This document shows positions 36,601 through 47,739 of a stretch of 64,000 bases of DNA, in pieces. Every line of letters begins with the position of its first letter. The first letter of the stretch is position 1. Source of the DNA: Orbilia blumenaviensis (taxonomy: Eukaryota; Ascomycota; Orbiliomycetes; Orbiliales; Orbiliaceae). A model generated the notes under the pieces. It was not told the origin of the DNA, did not search any database, and saw nothing but the letters and a program-made list of their open reading frames with translations. The stretch covers positions 2,852,001 through 2,916,000 of the forward strand of contig JAVHNS010000003.1 of NCBI GenBank assembly GCA_036872755.1. The letters are read 5' to 3'. The translations under genes were made by a program, and so were the position numbers.

Positions 36601-38392
36601 CAATGCCAAGTGGAGTGGGAAGATCGAGCCACCGAAGGATATTGCTATGAGGCTGCTGATGGATGAGAAGAGCCCCGGAAACGCCGGTGGTTCGATCAGT
36701 GGTGGTCGAAGTCACTCCTCGGGAGGGAACAGCTATAACACGCAAGCGTTACAGTTCCTGCAATCCCCACTGCCATCGATGGATATGGAGGCTCAGCTAC
36801 TAAAGCTTCTTGACATTATTGATATGGACGACTCGCCGTTCCCCGCCAAGCTGAATTTGAGGAACAGGCAGGGGCAGACGTTGCTGCACCATGCTTGTTC
36901 CCTTGGATACAACCGGTTCACGGCTGCCCTGCTGGCTCGCGGCGCTAATCCCGACGCGGCAGACAAGGGCGGCTTCACACCAACCCACTTCGCGGCGCTC
37001 AAGGGCCACAAGGATATCGTAAGGCGATTGAGATTGAATAAAGCCGATCTCAACGTTGTCAGTCTTAGCGGTGTTGTGCCCGATGACCTTACCGACGTTG
37101 AAGATATTCGTGCTGAGCTGGGTAACAGGCGGGCTAGGAGTCGCCGGCCGTCGGTCAGCAGTGTCTCCAGCGCTCCTGGTAGGGTCATGAGCGGCCGCAG
37201 AAGTCGGAGTGGAAGTATCGCATCGGCGATGGCGAATTGGGAGCCGTTTGCTACCCATGATGAGGAATCTGATGAGGACACAGAGGATGATGATGAGGTT
37301 GACGATGAGGAGCTGTGGATCCGGCCGAAGAGGACCTTTAGTGGACGTAATCTGAGGGATCTTGCGTCTGGTAAGCTGACGATGATACCACGGACAACGG
37401 AAAAGCCGCTGTCTCGGTCTGCTAGTAAGAGCAATTTGGCTGCCCTGGCTGAGGTGTCTAATACTATGCCATTGCCGACAGATATGCAAGTCGACGAGGC
37501 CGATGCTGCTCCCGCGGCGGCGACCGCTGCGGCGTTGGTAGCGATCCGAGAGCAGCTGGCGAATTTGACGTTGAACCTGCCGAACTTTCACAATATGAAC
37601 TGGAACCTTCCGAATCTCAACCTACAGAACTTCCAGCAGCAGATGCACCTTAATTTGCAGAATCTTCAGGGCCAGACAGCGAGGTTTAACGCTTTGCTTC
37701 AGGGTCAGAGGATTCCTGGTGAGGATGCCGCTGCCGCTGCTCCTCCTCCTCCACCTCCTCCTGCCCCACGGAATATTAGCCCAACGAACGCCGAGGGTAC
37801 CGGCAGCCCCAACTCCGACTATAAGTGGTGGGAGCTATTCTCGCCGCCTAATGCGCCTCCAGCCTACGAAGAGCTATATCCTGACGGCAGCTCCCGCAAT
37901 AACGACGGGGATAACAAGATGCGCGCTATCGGGGAGGCTGTAGCCCAGGTGATGGATGCGAAGGTTGCTGCTGCGACGGCAGTGGCCGCCCAAGCTGCAA
38001 CAAGGCGGTCTATCGTGGGAACCACGTCGTCATCATCGTCAAAGAGCCTGACCAAGAGCAAGACGAGGCTGCTGACGGTCGAGGAGCAGGAGTCGCTGCG
38101 GATCCACCATGAGAAGATGAAGCGGATCAAGGGGGATCAGAGGCTCCTCTTTTTCTGGGTACGTTTTCAACCCTTTTTACGTGTTACAATGAATTAGACG
38201 TGCTAACATTTTATTCTTACCTTTTAGCTCCCGATATTCGTTCTCATTTTGTTCACATTGTTGACCAGCTGGGGCAGTAAGACGTGGATTGTGGTACGGA
38301 CGACGTACGAGGTTGTGAAGGAGCGGATGGCGGAGGCCGCTGAGGCTACTGCCGGGGCGGGCAGGCGGGTGGTCGAGGTCGGCGGTCTGTAG
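33667..38392 (+). CDS. SPT23/MGA2-type membrane-tethered transcription factor (IPT/TIG, ankyrin, C-terminal TM)
   Basis: Exons 33667-35408, 35467-38158 and 38228-38392 give 1532 aa; the introns (58 and 69 bp) are GT-AG with frame retained. In yeast, Spt23/Mga2 are ER-anchored precursors that sense membrane lipid packing, are cut by the ubiquitin/proteasome system and activate the fatty-acid desaturase gene OLE1. Visible parts: an N-terminal disordered activation-like region (Ser/Pro/Asp-rich); a conserved block ending in SGFR and ILTIKDHNDNLVAQSITPPI around residues 575-600; an IPT/TIG fold at about 856-942 (ITRIVPTEGPCQGG to PVVMRY); ankyrin repeats at about 1042-1115 (GQTLLHHACSLGYNRF, GGFTPTHFAALKGHKD); and a C-terminal membrane helix spanning the last intron (LLFFW then LPIFVLILFTLLTSW) with a ~40-residue tail. 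This is a single-copy SPT23/MGA2 relative by look; which yeast paralogue it matches cannot be said. The ATG at 33667 begins MKSEPSHMTD. Confidence 0.93.
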
Positions 38393-41300
38393 AGGCGCGC
38401 TCGCGCTCGGTGAGGTTTGGTTTTTCTTTTATTATTACTATTGTTTACTATATACCTCTTGTTGGCTTTTTTTTTTTTTTTTTTTTTTTTTTTAATCCGG
38501 CGGCACGGATGGATATTGCCGTTGTAGTTTTCTTCACTTACATTCCTCGCTTGCAATTGGCGGGACGACGACACATTTTTTCATCATACGAAGCAGTATA
38601 ATACTCCCTGTTTTTGTTCTTTTTTTTTCTTCCTCTTTGTAGCGGCGGCAGCACGGCGATTGACCTGTTTTATCTACTCCTACTACTCCTACTCTTACTC
38701 CTACTGCTACTAGGCTTGTTTCATTATTACTATTTTTCATATCTATATCTCCCTTCCTTTTCCTTCTTTTTTCTTTCTTTTTTTTTCCTATTTGTATTGG
38801 GGGCACACATCAAAAAAATCTTATATACATCAAAATCGGCAGGATAACGGCGGACGGCTTTTCGGGGTTCTTTATTTTTATTTATACTATATACTTATTC
38901 ATTTTTTCTCTATCTCTTCGGGCTTCGGATAATCTTTTTTTTTTTTTTTCTTTCTTTGACTTTCGAGTGTATTCCTTTCCTTGTTTTAGTAAGTTTTAGT
39001 TCTGATTGATTGATTTGTGGTGGTATTTCCGCGGAATTAACAGGGGGAGAAAAAGAAGCCCTTTTTTTTGTGGAATTATTATGAGGGAGCAGGAGGAGGA
39101 GGAGGGCTACATGGCGATACTTGCGATAAGGTACCTACAGTGTATTTTTATATATTCCCTACTATCTTCTTCTTCATTCAGCTTACCCTTATTTTTGCCA
39201 TGTGTGAACATGTGTTATTTTGGTTTAAATGAGCTAGTTTAGTGAGAGGTATGCAGGGGGAGGAATAAACGGCATGGGCAGGTCCACGAGTCAGACGCTG
39301 CGTGATTGTAATCATCCATTCGAATTCATTAACTTCTTCCTTTCTTTTCTTCTTAAAAAAAAATAAAATAAATATTACATAAGTATGTTGATATTTTAAG
39401 GGATGCGGTTGTATGTATGTATATATGTATGTACCCCAGAGTTACGGTGGGTATGGGTGGGTGGGTTCCGAACAGCGGTACCGGAGAGATTGTTACATTA
39501 TACATACATATCTCCGTCCGCTGTCATGTATAATCGTTTCGTATCGTATCGGGTGTTTAAGGAAGAGGTTTAAGCTTAAGTTACATCCTGCATACACACA
39601 TAAACCGGTACATACATCCTTACCGACGATCTTTCGTTTCGTTAGAGGGTTGGTTGTGGTGTTTGGAGGGTTTGAAGGTTTGAAACGTGACTTGCGAATG
39701 GGGGGTGAGGGGGTTTGGGAGTGAGATCATATGATATTTAGGTTACAGGGGTTGTGAGGTTATTGTTACGAAATTGTAGAGTAATAAATATCTATATCTG
39801 TGTTTTTTGTCCATATTAACTACTAACTACTTGCCTTCTGGTTATAATATAGCTACCTATTATGAGAGAGAGGGTCTGGACTGCGTTTAGATAATTTTAG
39901 TTTAGCCTCTTTGAATGCTATATACGAAGTATGCTCGGGTCGAGCTCGATGGAGGGCAGGATAGGATAGGGATAGGATATGCAGGGCTCCTCTTGTTTCT
40001 GTTTTTTCTTTATTCGGTTGGGTTTGTGGTTGTTGAGCTCTTCTGATCCCCGATCGATGGGAGTTTGCGATACCTATCTATCTCTATCTCTATCTTCTGT
40101 CGTTATCTCTGTGTAATTGTTGAATAAAAGAGTCATGCCACTGGTTATTCTATTTCCATATATAAAAGTAGTCTGGAGATAAGGAAATTATTGTTATTAT
40201 TACTATCATCAGGAATGTTAGTTACCTAGTTTATCTAAACCTGGTGGGAGGAAGTTAAACAAGAATCGGCTTGATTCGGGGCGTGCGTGCGGGCGTGCGT
40301 GCGTGGGGTCTATATCCGGCCTGTGTCTGTCGGTCGGGTCATGCGAGATCCATGTGCTCCTTTTTTTTCTTTTAACAGAATAATAAGCTTCCGATCCCCG
40401 ATTTGCCATGTGCTTGTTTGATTAAATTACTACATCGATAGTCGATGATAACCCCATCTACATACTTAAAAGTAAATACCTTCCATGAAGTAAAGGAGCT
40501 GATATCAGAGAGAAAACCTAGGGTAGTTAGAGGCTAGCCGGGGGTGCAGCTCAGGAGAGTTTTCCGGCTGTTTCATTGGTCTGTTGTGGTGGTGGTTGAT
40601 GCGTGGAAAGTAGCTGTTTTCAGCAGCTACTTGTGCATACATACCTACCTACATAGATATGATGCTCCCCTTGGGGGGGGCCTTGTTGATCGCAGCGCTC
40701 TTTTTCTTGGTTCTGGCTGGCTGGCTTTGGTTGGAGCATGCTTTGAGGCGAGATATGTTAATGTTAATGTTAGTGTTAATGCGAGTGCGAAGTGCGAAAT
40801 GCGAACCCGATGCCGCGCGCGAGGGCTGGGCCTTTTCCTTACATATACTACATACTATTTGGGTTACATACATGCATACTTAGCTACTAGTTAAGCTGAG
40901 AAGGTATGTAGGCTGGAATACGATCTATGCGAGACGAGATGAATAGAATAGAAGATATTAAGTAAGTCGCAGCATCATCATCATCAGCAGCAGGCGCCAT
41001 GCTATCTATGACGAAGGAGCGGGTGGGACGTCACTGTACATATATACCTCTAGACCACTTTCTTTCGCAGGAACACGATTATAATTCCTGACTTACTAGT
41101 CAGTTAGTCAGTTAGTTAGTTAGTAGGTTTTTAGTGAGACTCAGGGCCACTTGTTCTCGGGTTCCTTGCTGTGACTTTTAGTTAGTATTATCAGCAGATT
41201 GGAAACAAGGACGAGATAGCTTAGCTGAGTAGAAGGAGGATATCGGATGAGACCGCAGTAAACTTGGTTTTTGGTTCGGCTGTGCTGATGGTGGTGGAGG

Positions 41301-42563
41301 AAGGAGCGAGAGCAGCAGCAGCAGGTCAAGAAAAGCAAAACGACCAAACCAAACCAAAAAAGCAAGCCACCACCACCACCCAACCCAACCCAGGCCGGAA
41401 GGGTATTATGATAGGATCATAAGGCAAAGCAGGGCCCCAAAAAAGAAAGGGAAAGAAAAGAAACACCAGGAGAGATAAGACCGGTTACGGGGTCTTTTTT
41501 ATTTCTGTCAGCTGTGATATTCGGGTTCCCCAGAATTTTGACACTCTTACTTTTGGTATTAACTAGTAGAGAGAGAGATAGAGAGTAGTCATAAGAACGG
41601 GCAGGTCGTTCCCCCCTTCATTCTCTTCTTTCCGAAGGACCCCCCTTCTTCTTCTTCTTCTTCCCTTCTTTTGATTTAATAGATCTCTTCTTTCCTCTAT
41701 TTATTCTCTTGTGACCTTTTTTTGCTCTCTCTCTTGTTTAATCTATTTTATTTAACTTAACTTATTACCTACTATTGCTGTTATTTCTATTGGGGTGTTT
41801 GTAACAACAATCGAATATCTATTTTTTATCTCTGGGGCTTAAAGTATCACGGGGTCTGGAGGAAGAGAGAGAGAGATAAGGGACCAAGAAAAAGAACCGG
41901 CCGACATCGATTCGATTCGACGACACCCAACAAGATCTCAAGGGAAGGGGGGATATATTTAGGCACACTCGCACATACCTACATACATACATATACGCAT
42001 ACATACCAGTTACCAGCCGAAGTCTGTTATCTTCCATTAAGCTCAAGGGAAGAGTGTCTCTTTTTTTTTTGGTATCCCCGTTCGACAAAACGCAAACACT
42101 GTTCTGTTCTATTCGTTCTTCTTGAGGAGGACCGTGAAGTGAAGGATAGGATAGGGAAGGGAAGGGTCCAGACCGGACGAACACTGCTCGAGTCGAGCCG
42201 AGTCGTTGAAGAGCGGTAACGGAGGGACAGGACAGGGACCGCATACAAAGGTACCGTACCTCTTTTCTCATCCCATTCTTTATTTCCCCCCATCCCTTCT
42301 CGTGAACTCAAACTGGTCTCTTGTCTTGTGATCCTGTTTCGACGAATCGGGGCTGAACCAGATTCGAGTCAAAAGTCGAGTCGAGTCAAGTCGGCGTCTC
42401 TGGAGTCACTTTGTGTTGGGCATAACATAACAACCAACACAAGACCTTAGTTATTTTATCCCTCTTCGAAAGAACAATTGGTGATTATTAGGATTATTGT
42501 TATATACTAACGTCCTGTTTAGAATACTATAGATATTCTTCTTCTCCTTCTTCTTTTCTTTGA

Positions 42564-42604
<41 letters not shown>

Positions 42605-42616
42605 ATCATCGTCACG
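38393..42616. other. Intergenic, microsatellite-rich, nothing coding supported
   Basis: About 4.2 kb. It contains a 27-T tract (38467-38493), TAC/TCC-rich triplet stretches near 38677-38712, GTAT and ACAT repeats around 39411-39431 and 41970-42005, GAGTC direct repeats near 42363-42394 and a T35 tract at the end. Open frames are short, in simple sequence and without starts or splice sites in good context. Confidence 0.5.
42566..42600 (+). repeat. Poly-T tract (35 T) immediately upstream of a start codon
   Basis: Thirty-five uninterrupted T residues end 16 nt before the ATG at 42617 of the PQ-loop gene, preceded by CTTCTC-rich DNA. It lies in the promoter or leader. Poly(dA:dT) tracts exclude nucleosomes in fungal promoters, but one so close to the ATG would be transcribed as poly-U unless transcription begins after it. 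Confidence 0.9.
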
Positions 42617-43885
42617 ATGGAGTCGCTGCTGCTAACGCCGGGCTTCACGGACTCGTCGGTGCTCTCTGGCAACGCTACCATGCCGCTGCCGTCACTGCCA
42701 CACTGCCACCCGCAGAACGCCCTGCTCGTTTTCGTCTCCCAGCAGCTACAAACATGCATCCCCACCCCGGCCACGTTTCTCTCCACCCTTTGCGGCACCC
42801 TCAGCATCACCTCATGGCTTTTCGCCCAATTACCCCAGATTATTAAGAATTACAGATTAAAATCGTCCGAATCCCTCAGCTTTCTATTCATTCTGATATG
42901 GTGCTTCGGCGACTCCTCGAACTTCATCGGGGCGGTGCTTCTCGATCAGATGACCTTTCAGAAGATCGTGGCCGCGTATTATGTTGCTGTTGATGTCGTG
43001 TTGGTTTGGCAGTGGATACGCTATTCTAAGTCTGAGTATGTCGCTGTTCCGATAGCAGACGACGAGACTCGACGGCCTAGCGAGGGCGGCAGCGGGAGGG
43101 ACAAGGAGTCCAGGGCTGCTGCTGCTGCAGTTACTCCACCGCCGTCTGTTGTTACCACCAGCAGTCGCGGTACTCGTAATAGCAGGGTGTCGGGTGTAAT
43201 TCTGGCGTTTTCGACGTTTTTTAATATTGCTCGCGCGGCCCCGATCACCACTGCTGCCGCCGCCACAACATTTGTCTTCTTCGACGAGGAAACGATCCGA
43301 AAGATCGGAATTGTAATAGGCTGGTCGTCCACCTTCCTCTACCTCTCCTCCCGCCTGCCCCAGATTTACCTCAACCAGAAACGCCGTTCTGTTTCCGGGC
43401 TCTCGCCGCTGCTCTTCCTCGCCGCCTTCTGTGGTAATTTCTTCTACTCGAGCAGTTTGCTATTAAACCCGAGCGCGTGGCGGAATATCGACTCCTTTGG
43501 AGAAGGTGGATGGGTTGGCGAAGATGGAACTACGACGGAGGAGTGGTGGACTAATACGCTTCCATTCCTGCTCGGGAGCGCCGGAGTTCTGGCTATGGAT
43601 GGGTATATTGGTCTTCAATTCTGGAAGTGGGGCGGGAATGATGACAACGAAGAGGAGTTTATGGGGGAACCTATCGTTCAGGTTATTATTGGTGTTGAAG
43701 GGGGGGACGATAACGACAGCGGGGATGAGGAGCGGCCGTTGAAGAAGAGTAGGGTGCCGAGCACGGTCAGCGTGAAGGAGACGAAGGAGCGGAGCTATTT
43801 TGACGAGCAGACGGCGTTGTTGGCGCAGATGAATAACGGGATATACGGGACTAGTGCGGGGAGTAGCTCTTCCAGCGGATACTAG
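42617..43885 (+). CDS. PQ-loop vacuolar membrane transporter (YPQ/PQLC2-like)
   Basis: Intronless, 422 aa. Two PQ-loop repeats are visible: the first around residues 55-110 with the motif LPQ at 72-74 (SWLFAQLPQIIKNYRLKS), the second around 230-285 with LPQ at 247-249 (FLYLSSRLPQIYLNQKR). Seven hydrophobic segments can be counted, as in the family. A Ser/Arg/Ala-rich loop (about 140-190) separates the repeats, and the C-terminal tail is acidic and Ser-rich. Yeast Ypq1-3 and animal PQLC2 export cationic amino acids (Lys, Arg, His) from vacuole or lysosome; the same role is inferred here. Sequence between the proline-glutamine motifs and downstream LNQKR/IKNYR is as expected for a functional member. 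The substrate cannot be read from the sequence. Confidence 0.88.
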   Translation: MESLLLTPGFTDSSVLSGNATMPLPSLPHCHPQNALLVFVSQQLQTCIPTPATFLSTLCGTLSITSWLFAQLPQIIKNYRLKSSESLSFLFILIWCFGDSSNFIGAVLLDQMTFQKIVAAYYVAVDVVLVWQWIRYSKSEYVAVPIADDETRRPSEGGSGRDKESRAAAAAVTPPPSVVTTSSRGTRNSRVSGVILAFSTFFNIARAAPITTAAAATTFVFFDEETIRKIGIVIGWSSTFLYLSSRLPQIYLNQKRRSVSGLSPLLFLAAFCGNFFYSSSLLLNPSAWRNIDSFGEGGWVGEDGTTTEEWWTNTLPFLLGSAGVLAMDGYIGLQFWKWGGNDDNEEEFMGEPIVQVIIGVEGGDDNDSGDEERPLKKSRVPSTVSVKETKERSYFDEQTALLAQMNNGIYGTSAGSSSSSGY

Positions 43886-45854
43886 TCAACTTTTTTTTTC
43901 TTCTTCTTCTTCTTTACAGGAGCATGAATCTTCGGCATTTTTTATTTTTCTTTCCACATCAGCGTGGTAGACGAGTTCTCGTTTTGTTTTTGGGGCATTC
44001 CGAGGTTTGCGTTTTTATTGCATATGCATACCCATACATACATTTTTTGTCGTTTTTTTACTACATGTCCGATGTCTGATTGGTGTCCACGGCTGCAGCA
44101 CGATAAATCTTGTTTAGATCAAGAGAGTTTGGTGTTCCCCATTCTTTTCTTTTCTTTTTAACTGGCGTTTAGCGGTTTTTTCCTTGAGTTTTTGTGTGTG
44201 TGGCATATTATATACGGAGTAGACAGAACAGAACAGAACAGCACGATCGAATTTGCATCTTGCATCTTCTTGTATTTCATTTTTGATTTTCCATTGCATA
44301 CTTCACACCCACCGGCAGCATTGTTCGGATGGATGGCTCGAATACAATATACTTTCTACATACCTTTTTCTTTTAAATTTTTCTTTTTTTTGTGGTCATG
44401 CAGGCAGTTATTTTTTGGCCCCACGGTTTCTTTGGCTTGGTTCTGGGGAATCGCATGATGATTTCCCCGGATTGTAGCTGGGTTTATTATTATTACTGGT
44501 TACCCCTCGTATATATCTACTGCACTGCATTATCTTCTGCTGTATATACGCTGTATCGACGGGGTGGGTTTATTTCCTTATACCAATGGCTTCCTCATAT
44601 ATACCATACATATATATTCCTGACAGTAGATTAGATCCATACCCATTACACCAATTCAACGAAACCAGTTTACACAAGAACTCCCCTTATAGCTATGAAC
44701 CCGAACTCCTGGACTCGGTGTGGTACCATGATGAATAGTGTACGAGTGAGCGAGCAGCCTTAACAGTCCTATCCAACACCCACCTCGTCGAGTTCTTATC
44801 GTTCCTCGACCTAAGGCGAAAAAAAAATCAAAAAAAATCTGCACATTGGGGAAGCACGACAGCTCGTATTCCATTGTTTTTATGCATTATCCCGGATTCT
44901 TTGTTTCCAGTGTTAAAGAGGGGGGAGAACGTGGCTTTGCATACTCGCATATTTAACTTTTTTTTTTTTTTTTTATAACCAAGGTTACTTTACTTTGGTA
45001 AGTTAAGTTAGGACGTCCGAGGAGGTAGGAGGTGGTAGGAGCTGTAGATGTCTACCAGTCCAGACACTAGTCGGGAGTCGGCTCGGGAGCTAGCTAGCTA
45101 GCTAGCTGGGGAGCTCTAGAGCGCTGCTGCATTACATATGCACTCCCCCTCCCTTCCTCCCTCTCTATAAAAAAAATAAAAATACCGCAGCATTTCCCTT
45201 GCTATGAACTGTTCCAGCCTCGAGAAAACCCTAAACATAACACAGAAGCATTTTTTGGTGGTAGGTAGGTAGTGGTGGGCTAGCTGGCTCCATACGATCA
45301 AATGTCTTGGCTCTATGTATCCGGTGGTGTTTGGTTACACCGACTTCTTCTAGCGTATTTCCTGATTGGGATTGTAATCTTCTGCTTCTGGGGAGGGTTT
45401 TGCGTTGGCCGAGATTGTAGATGGTAGAGTAGATTATGGGGTTTTTCTGTGAGAGCACTGATGGATTATTATGGGTAGATTGGTAGACGGAGTTGGTTTA
45501 TAGAGACCGGGGGGGAAATTTGTATATATAACCCCTCTGTCTAGTCGTTATTTTCTCCTTTTTTTTTTTTAATAGTTCGGATATATATCACATAGTTGAA
45601 AAAATTACAACAAAGCTGTTAGATACCTATCCTCTCTTCCTTTTTTTATAGGATATATATCCATACATACTTTGATTATACCGTCGAAGCTCTCTTATAC
45701 TACGCTCTCTCTTCAATTCTATATACTTTTTTATATACTTAGTTAGTATATAAGATCAACTCCACGCTACCACACACACACACCCCTCTTCTAAGAAGTC
45801 TATAGCTTTTTTTTTTTCGCAAAGCACCCGTCCGTACCCTTCCTCCTTCAAACA
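43886..45854. other. Intergenic, nothing coding supported
   Basis: About 2 kb. It contains a T18 run near 44959-44976, a four-fold TAGC repeat (GCTAGCTAGCTAGC near 45090-45108) and CT-rich DNA before the next start codon. No gene or RNA is recognised. Confidence 0.5.
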
Positions 45855-46853
45855 ATGGGGTCAAATACCCCTATGACGTCGAATCTCGTGGAGTTAGTGG
45901 CAGATACGGAGTACGTTCTCATTCCCTTCCCACTCATAATACATCCATTCATCCATCCATTCATACTAATATCTTTTTTTTTTTTTTTTTTTTAAAAAAA
46001 AAGCACAATCCAAATAAACATATCCAAACCCCAAACGACCAAAGCCGCACATCTCACCGCCCTAAAATCCCAGTTATCCACACATCTCCTCTCCCGCCGC
46101 CGTCTCGCCGCCCACATATCATCTAATGATAATGATAACGACGACAAGGAAGGGTTAAATCTAAAGACAACCATCAAGATCTATACCCCCCAAAACCTCT
46201 ACTGCTGCCCGGACACCCTGGTCGAAGTACTAACCACCGTATTTACACCGGAGTACTACCCCATCATCACCGGGTTGGAAATAACACTAGAGATAGAACA
46301 GATCGATGAAGCCGTGCTTTTAAAAAGGCTTCGAGAGGCGGCTGGTAAGATTCGGGGGGTGTTGAAAAGTCAAAGTCAAAATCAAAGTGGGGATGAAGAG
46401 GTGAAGTTGGGACTGTTGAGGTTGGAGGTTAGGGCGTTCGACGCTAGGAGTGTGATGGAGGGTGTTATTCGTGCGGTTTGTACTATCTTTAATAATAGTA
46501 GTAGTAGTGGCGGTAGGTTTAGATATTTACAAGAGCTGGGGGTTGTTACTAAATGGGGTGGCAATACTACTACCGCTACTACTGCTACTAATGGAAATGG
46601 GGACGGGAATGCGCAGCTCTACAAAAGCGCAGAAACGGTAACGACGGTGTATATACCCCTCGACCTTCTAAAATCCCCCACGGTTAAGAGGTTACACATC
46701 GAGGATAAGAGCTGGAGTAGACTCGTTGACCGCGTCGCAGAGGTTGTGGCGTCGTTTCCGGCGGCGGAGGAGGTGTATTTGGACTATGGGGTTGGGCAGA
46801 AACTCGTGCGTTCCCCTTTTCTTATCCTATCTCTCCCTCCCCCTTTGATACAA

Positions 46854-46887
<34 letters not shown>

Positions 46888-47531
46888 ATAATGGTGGTTG
46901 ATTGGTTGGTTCGTAGGTGGACTACTCCGGTCTATTAAGTCTAAAAAACCTGGAGAAGCTGTCGATACCCTTCCCCTACGCCGGCTCACTCAAACGAACA
47001 GCCCTACCGTCGGATATATGCTGCATGAGAGCGCTGCTGAGGGAGTATATTGCCGATACACCGGCTTTTAAAGCGTGTATTCTCGATCAGACTGCGTCGT
47101 TGCGAGAGATTGTGGTTTGGTACGTACGCGGTGGTGGTGGCGGCGGTGGGGATGTGACCGGTTCTACGAGGGTTAGGATACATAAGGATGTTTGTAAGAA
47201 TGGTAGAGATGGGGAAGTGGATGTGGATATGGAGGAAGGGGAGATTATCGGCGAGCCGGAGCTGGTTTCTTACTTGACGATGGAGGACTTGGGGGATAAA
47301 CCTACTGATCCGGAAGATAGGTGTTCAATCGCGGAGTTGATGCGCAAGGGTGGGGATAGGACTGATACGAGGCGGTTTTTGAAGCCGCAGGAGTCGAGTC
47401 TTTGGCCGTTTGGGGAGGCGGTTGTGGGGGGTAATGGCGGGTGGAATAGGGAGTTGATTTTGTTGCCGGGGGAGGGGGGTGGGAGTAGTAGTAGTGCGGG
47501 GAGGGAGGTGGGGTGTAAGTGTATTGCATGA
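45855..47531 (+). CDS. Hypothetical protein, 490 aa (leucine-rich, possibly LRR/F-box-like)
   Basis: Exons 45855-45910, 46004-46805 and 46917-47531 are inferred from GT-AG sites and frame continuity. The first exon (MGSNTPMTSNLVELVADT) is short and its intron ends in T20A9 before AG. The second intron contains T27A8. The protein alternates leucine-rich helices and strands (SPTVKRLHIEDKSWSRLV, AAEEVYLDYGVG, LLSLKNLEKLSIPF), which resembles irregular leucine-rich repeats of fungal F-box-type proteins, but no F-box is seen and the match is weak. Asn/Thr/Gly-rich and Gly-rich inserts interrupt it. There is no signal peptide or membrane segment. It converges with the RAD51-like gene, with 208 bp between the stops. 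Confidence 0.65.
46854..46888 (+). repeat. T27-A8 homopolymer pair inside an intron
   Basis: Twenty-seven T followed directly by eight A within intron 46806-46916 of the 490-aa gene. The first intron of the same gene has T20A9 at 45974-46002 ending at the acceptor AG. Confidence 0.9.
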
Positions 47532-47558
47532 GTACTTGTTATTTCTTATGTGTGTGGT

Positions 47559-47634
47559 TATCCTTTCGTGGTCTTGGAGTATCCTTTCATAGTGTCGGAG
47601 TATCCTTTCACAGTCTCGGGCGGAGTATCCTTTC
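47559..47634 (+). repeat. Four spaced copies of TATCCTTTC between convergent genes
   Basis: TATCCTTTC occurs at 47559, 47580, 47601 and 47626, at spacings of 21, 21 and 25 bp, with degenerate GTCTCGGAG-like sequence between copies. It lies in the 208-bp space between two convergent stop codons, so in one or both 3' UTRs. Confidence 0.8.
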
Positions 47635-47739
47635 GGTGGTTGAAGTGGTGCGGATTATCATTATATTAGATTAGACCTATATTATTCTTATTATTCTTTT
47701 TTTTAAATTTTCTAGTCTCTCGCAAATGCGTCTCTCGTC

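Noticed and set aside
36800..37591. 263-codon minus-strand frame opposite the SPT23/MGA2 homologue
   Set aside because: Antisense shadow of the ankyrin and downstream region of the real gene.
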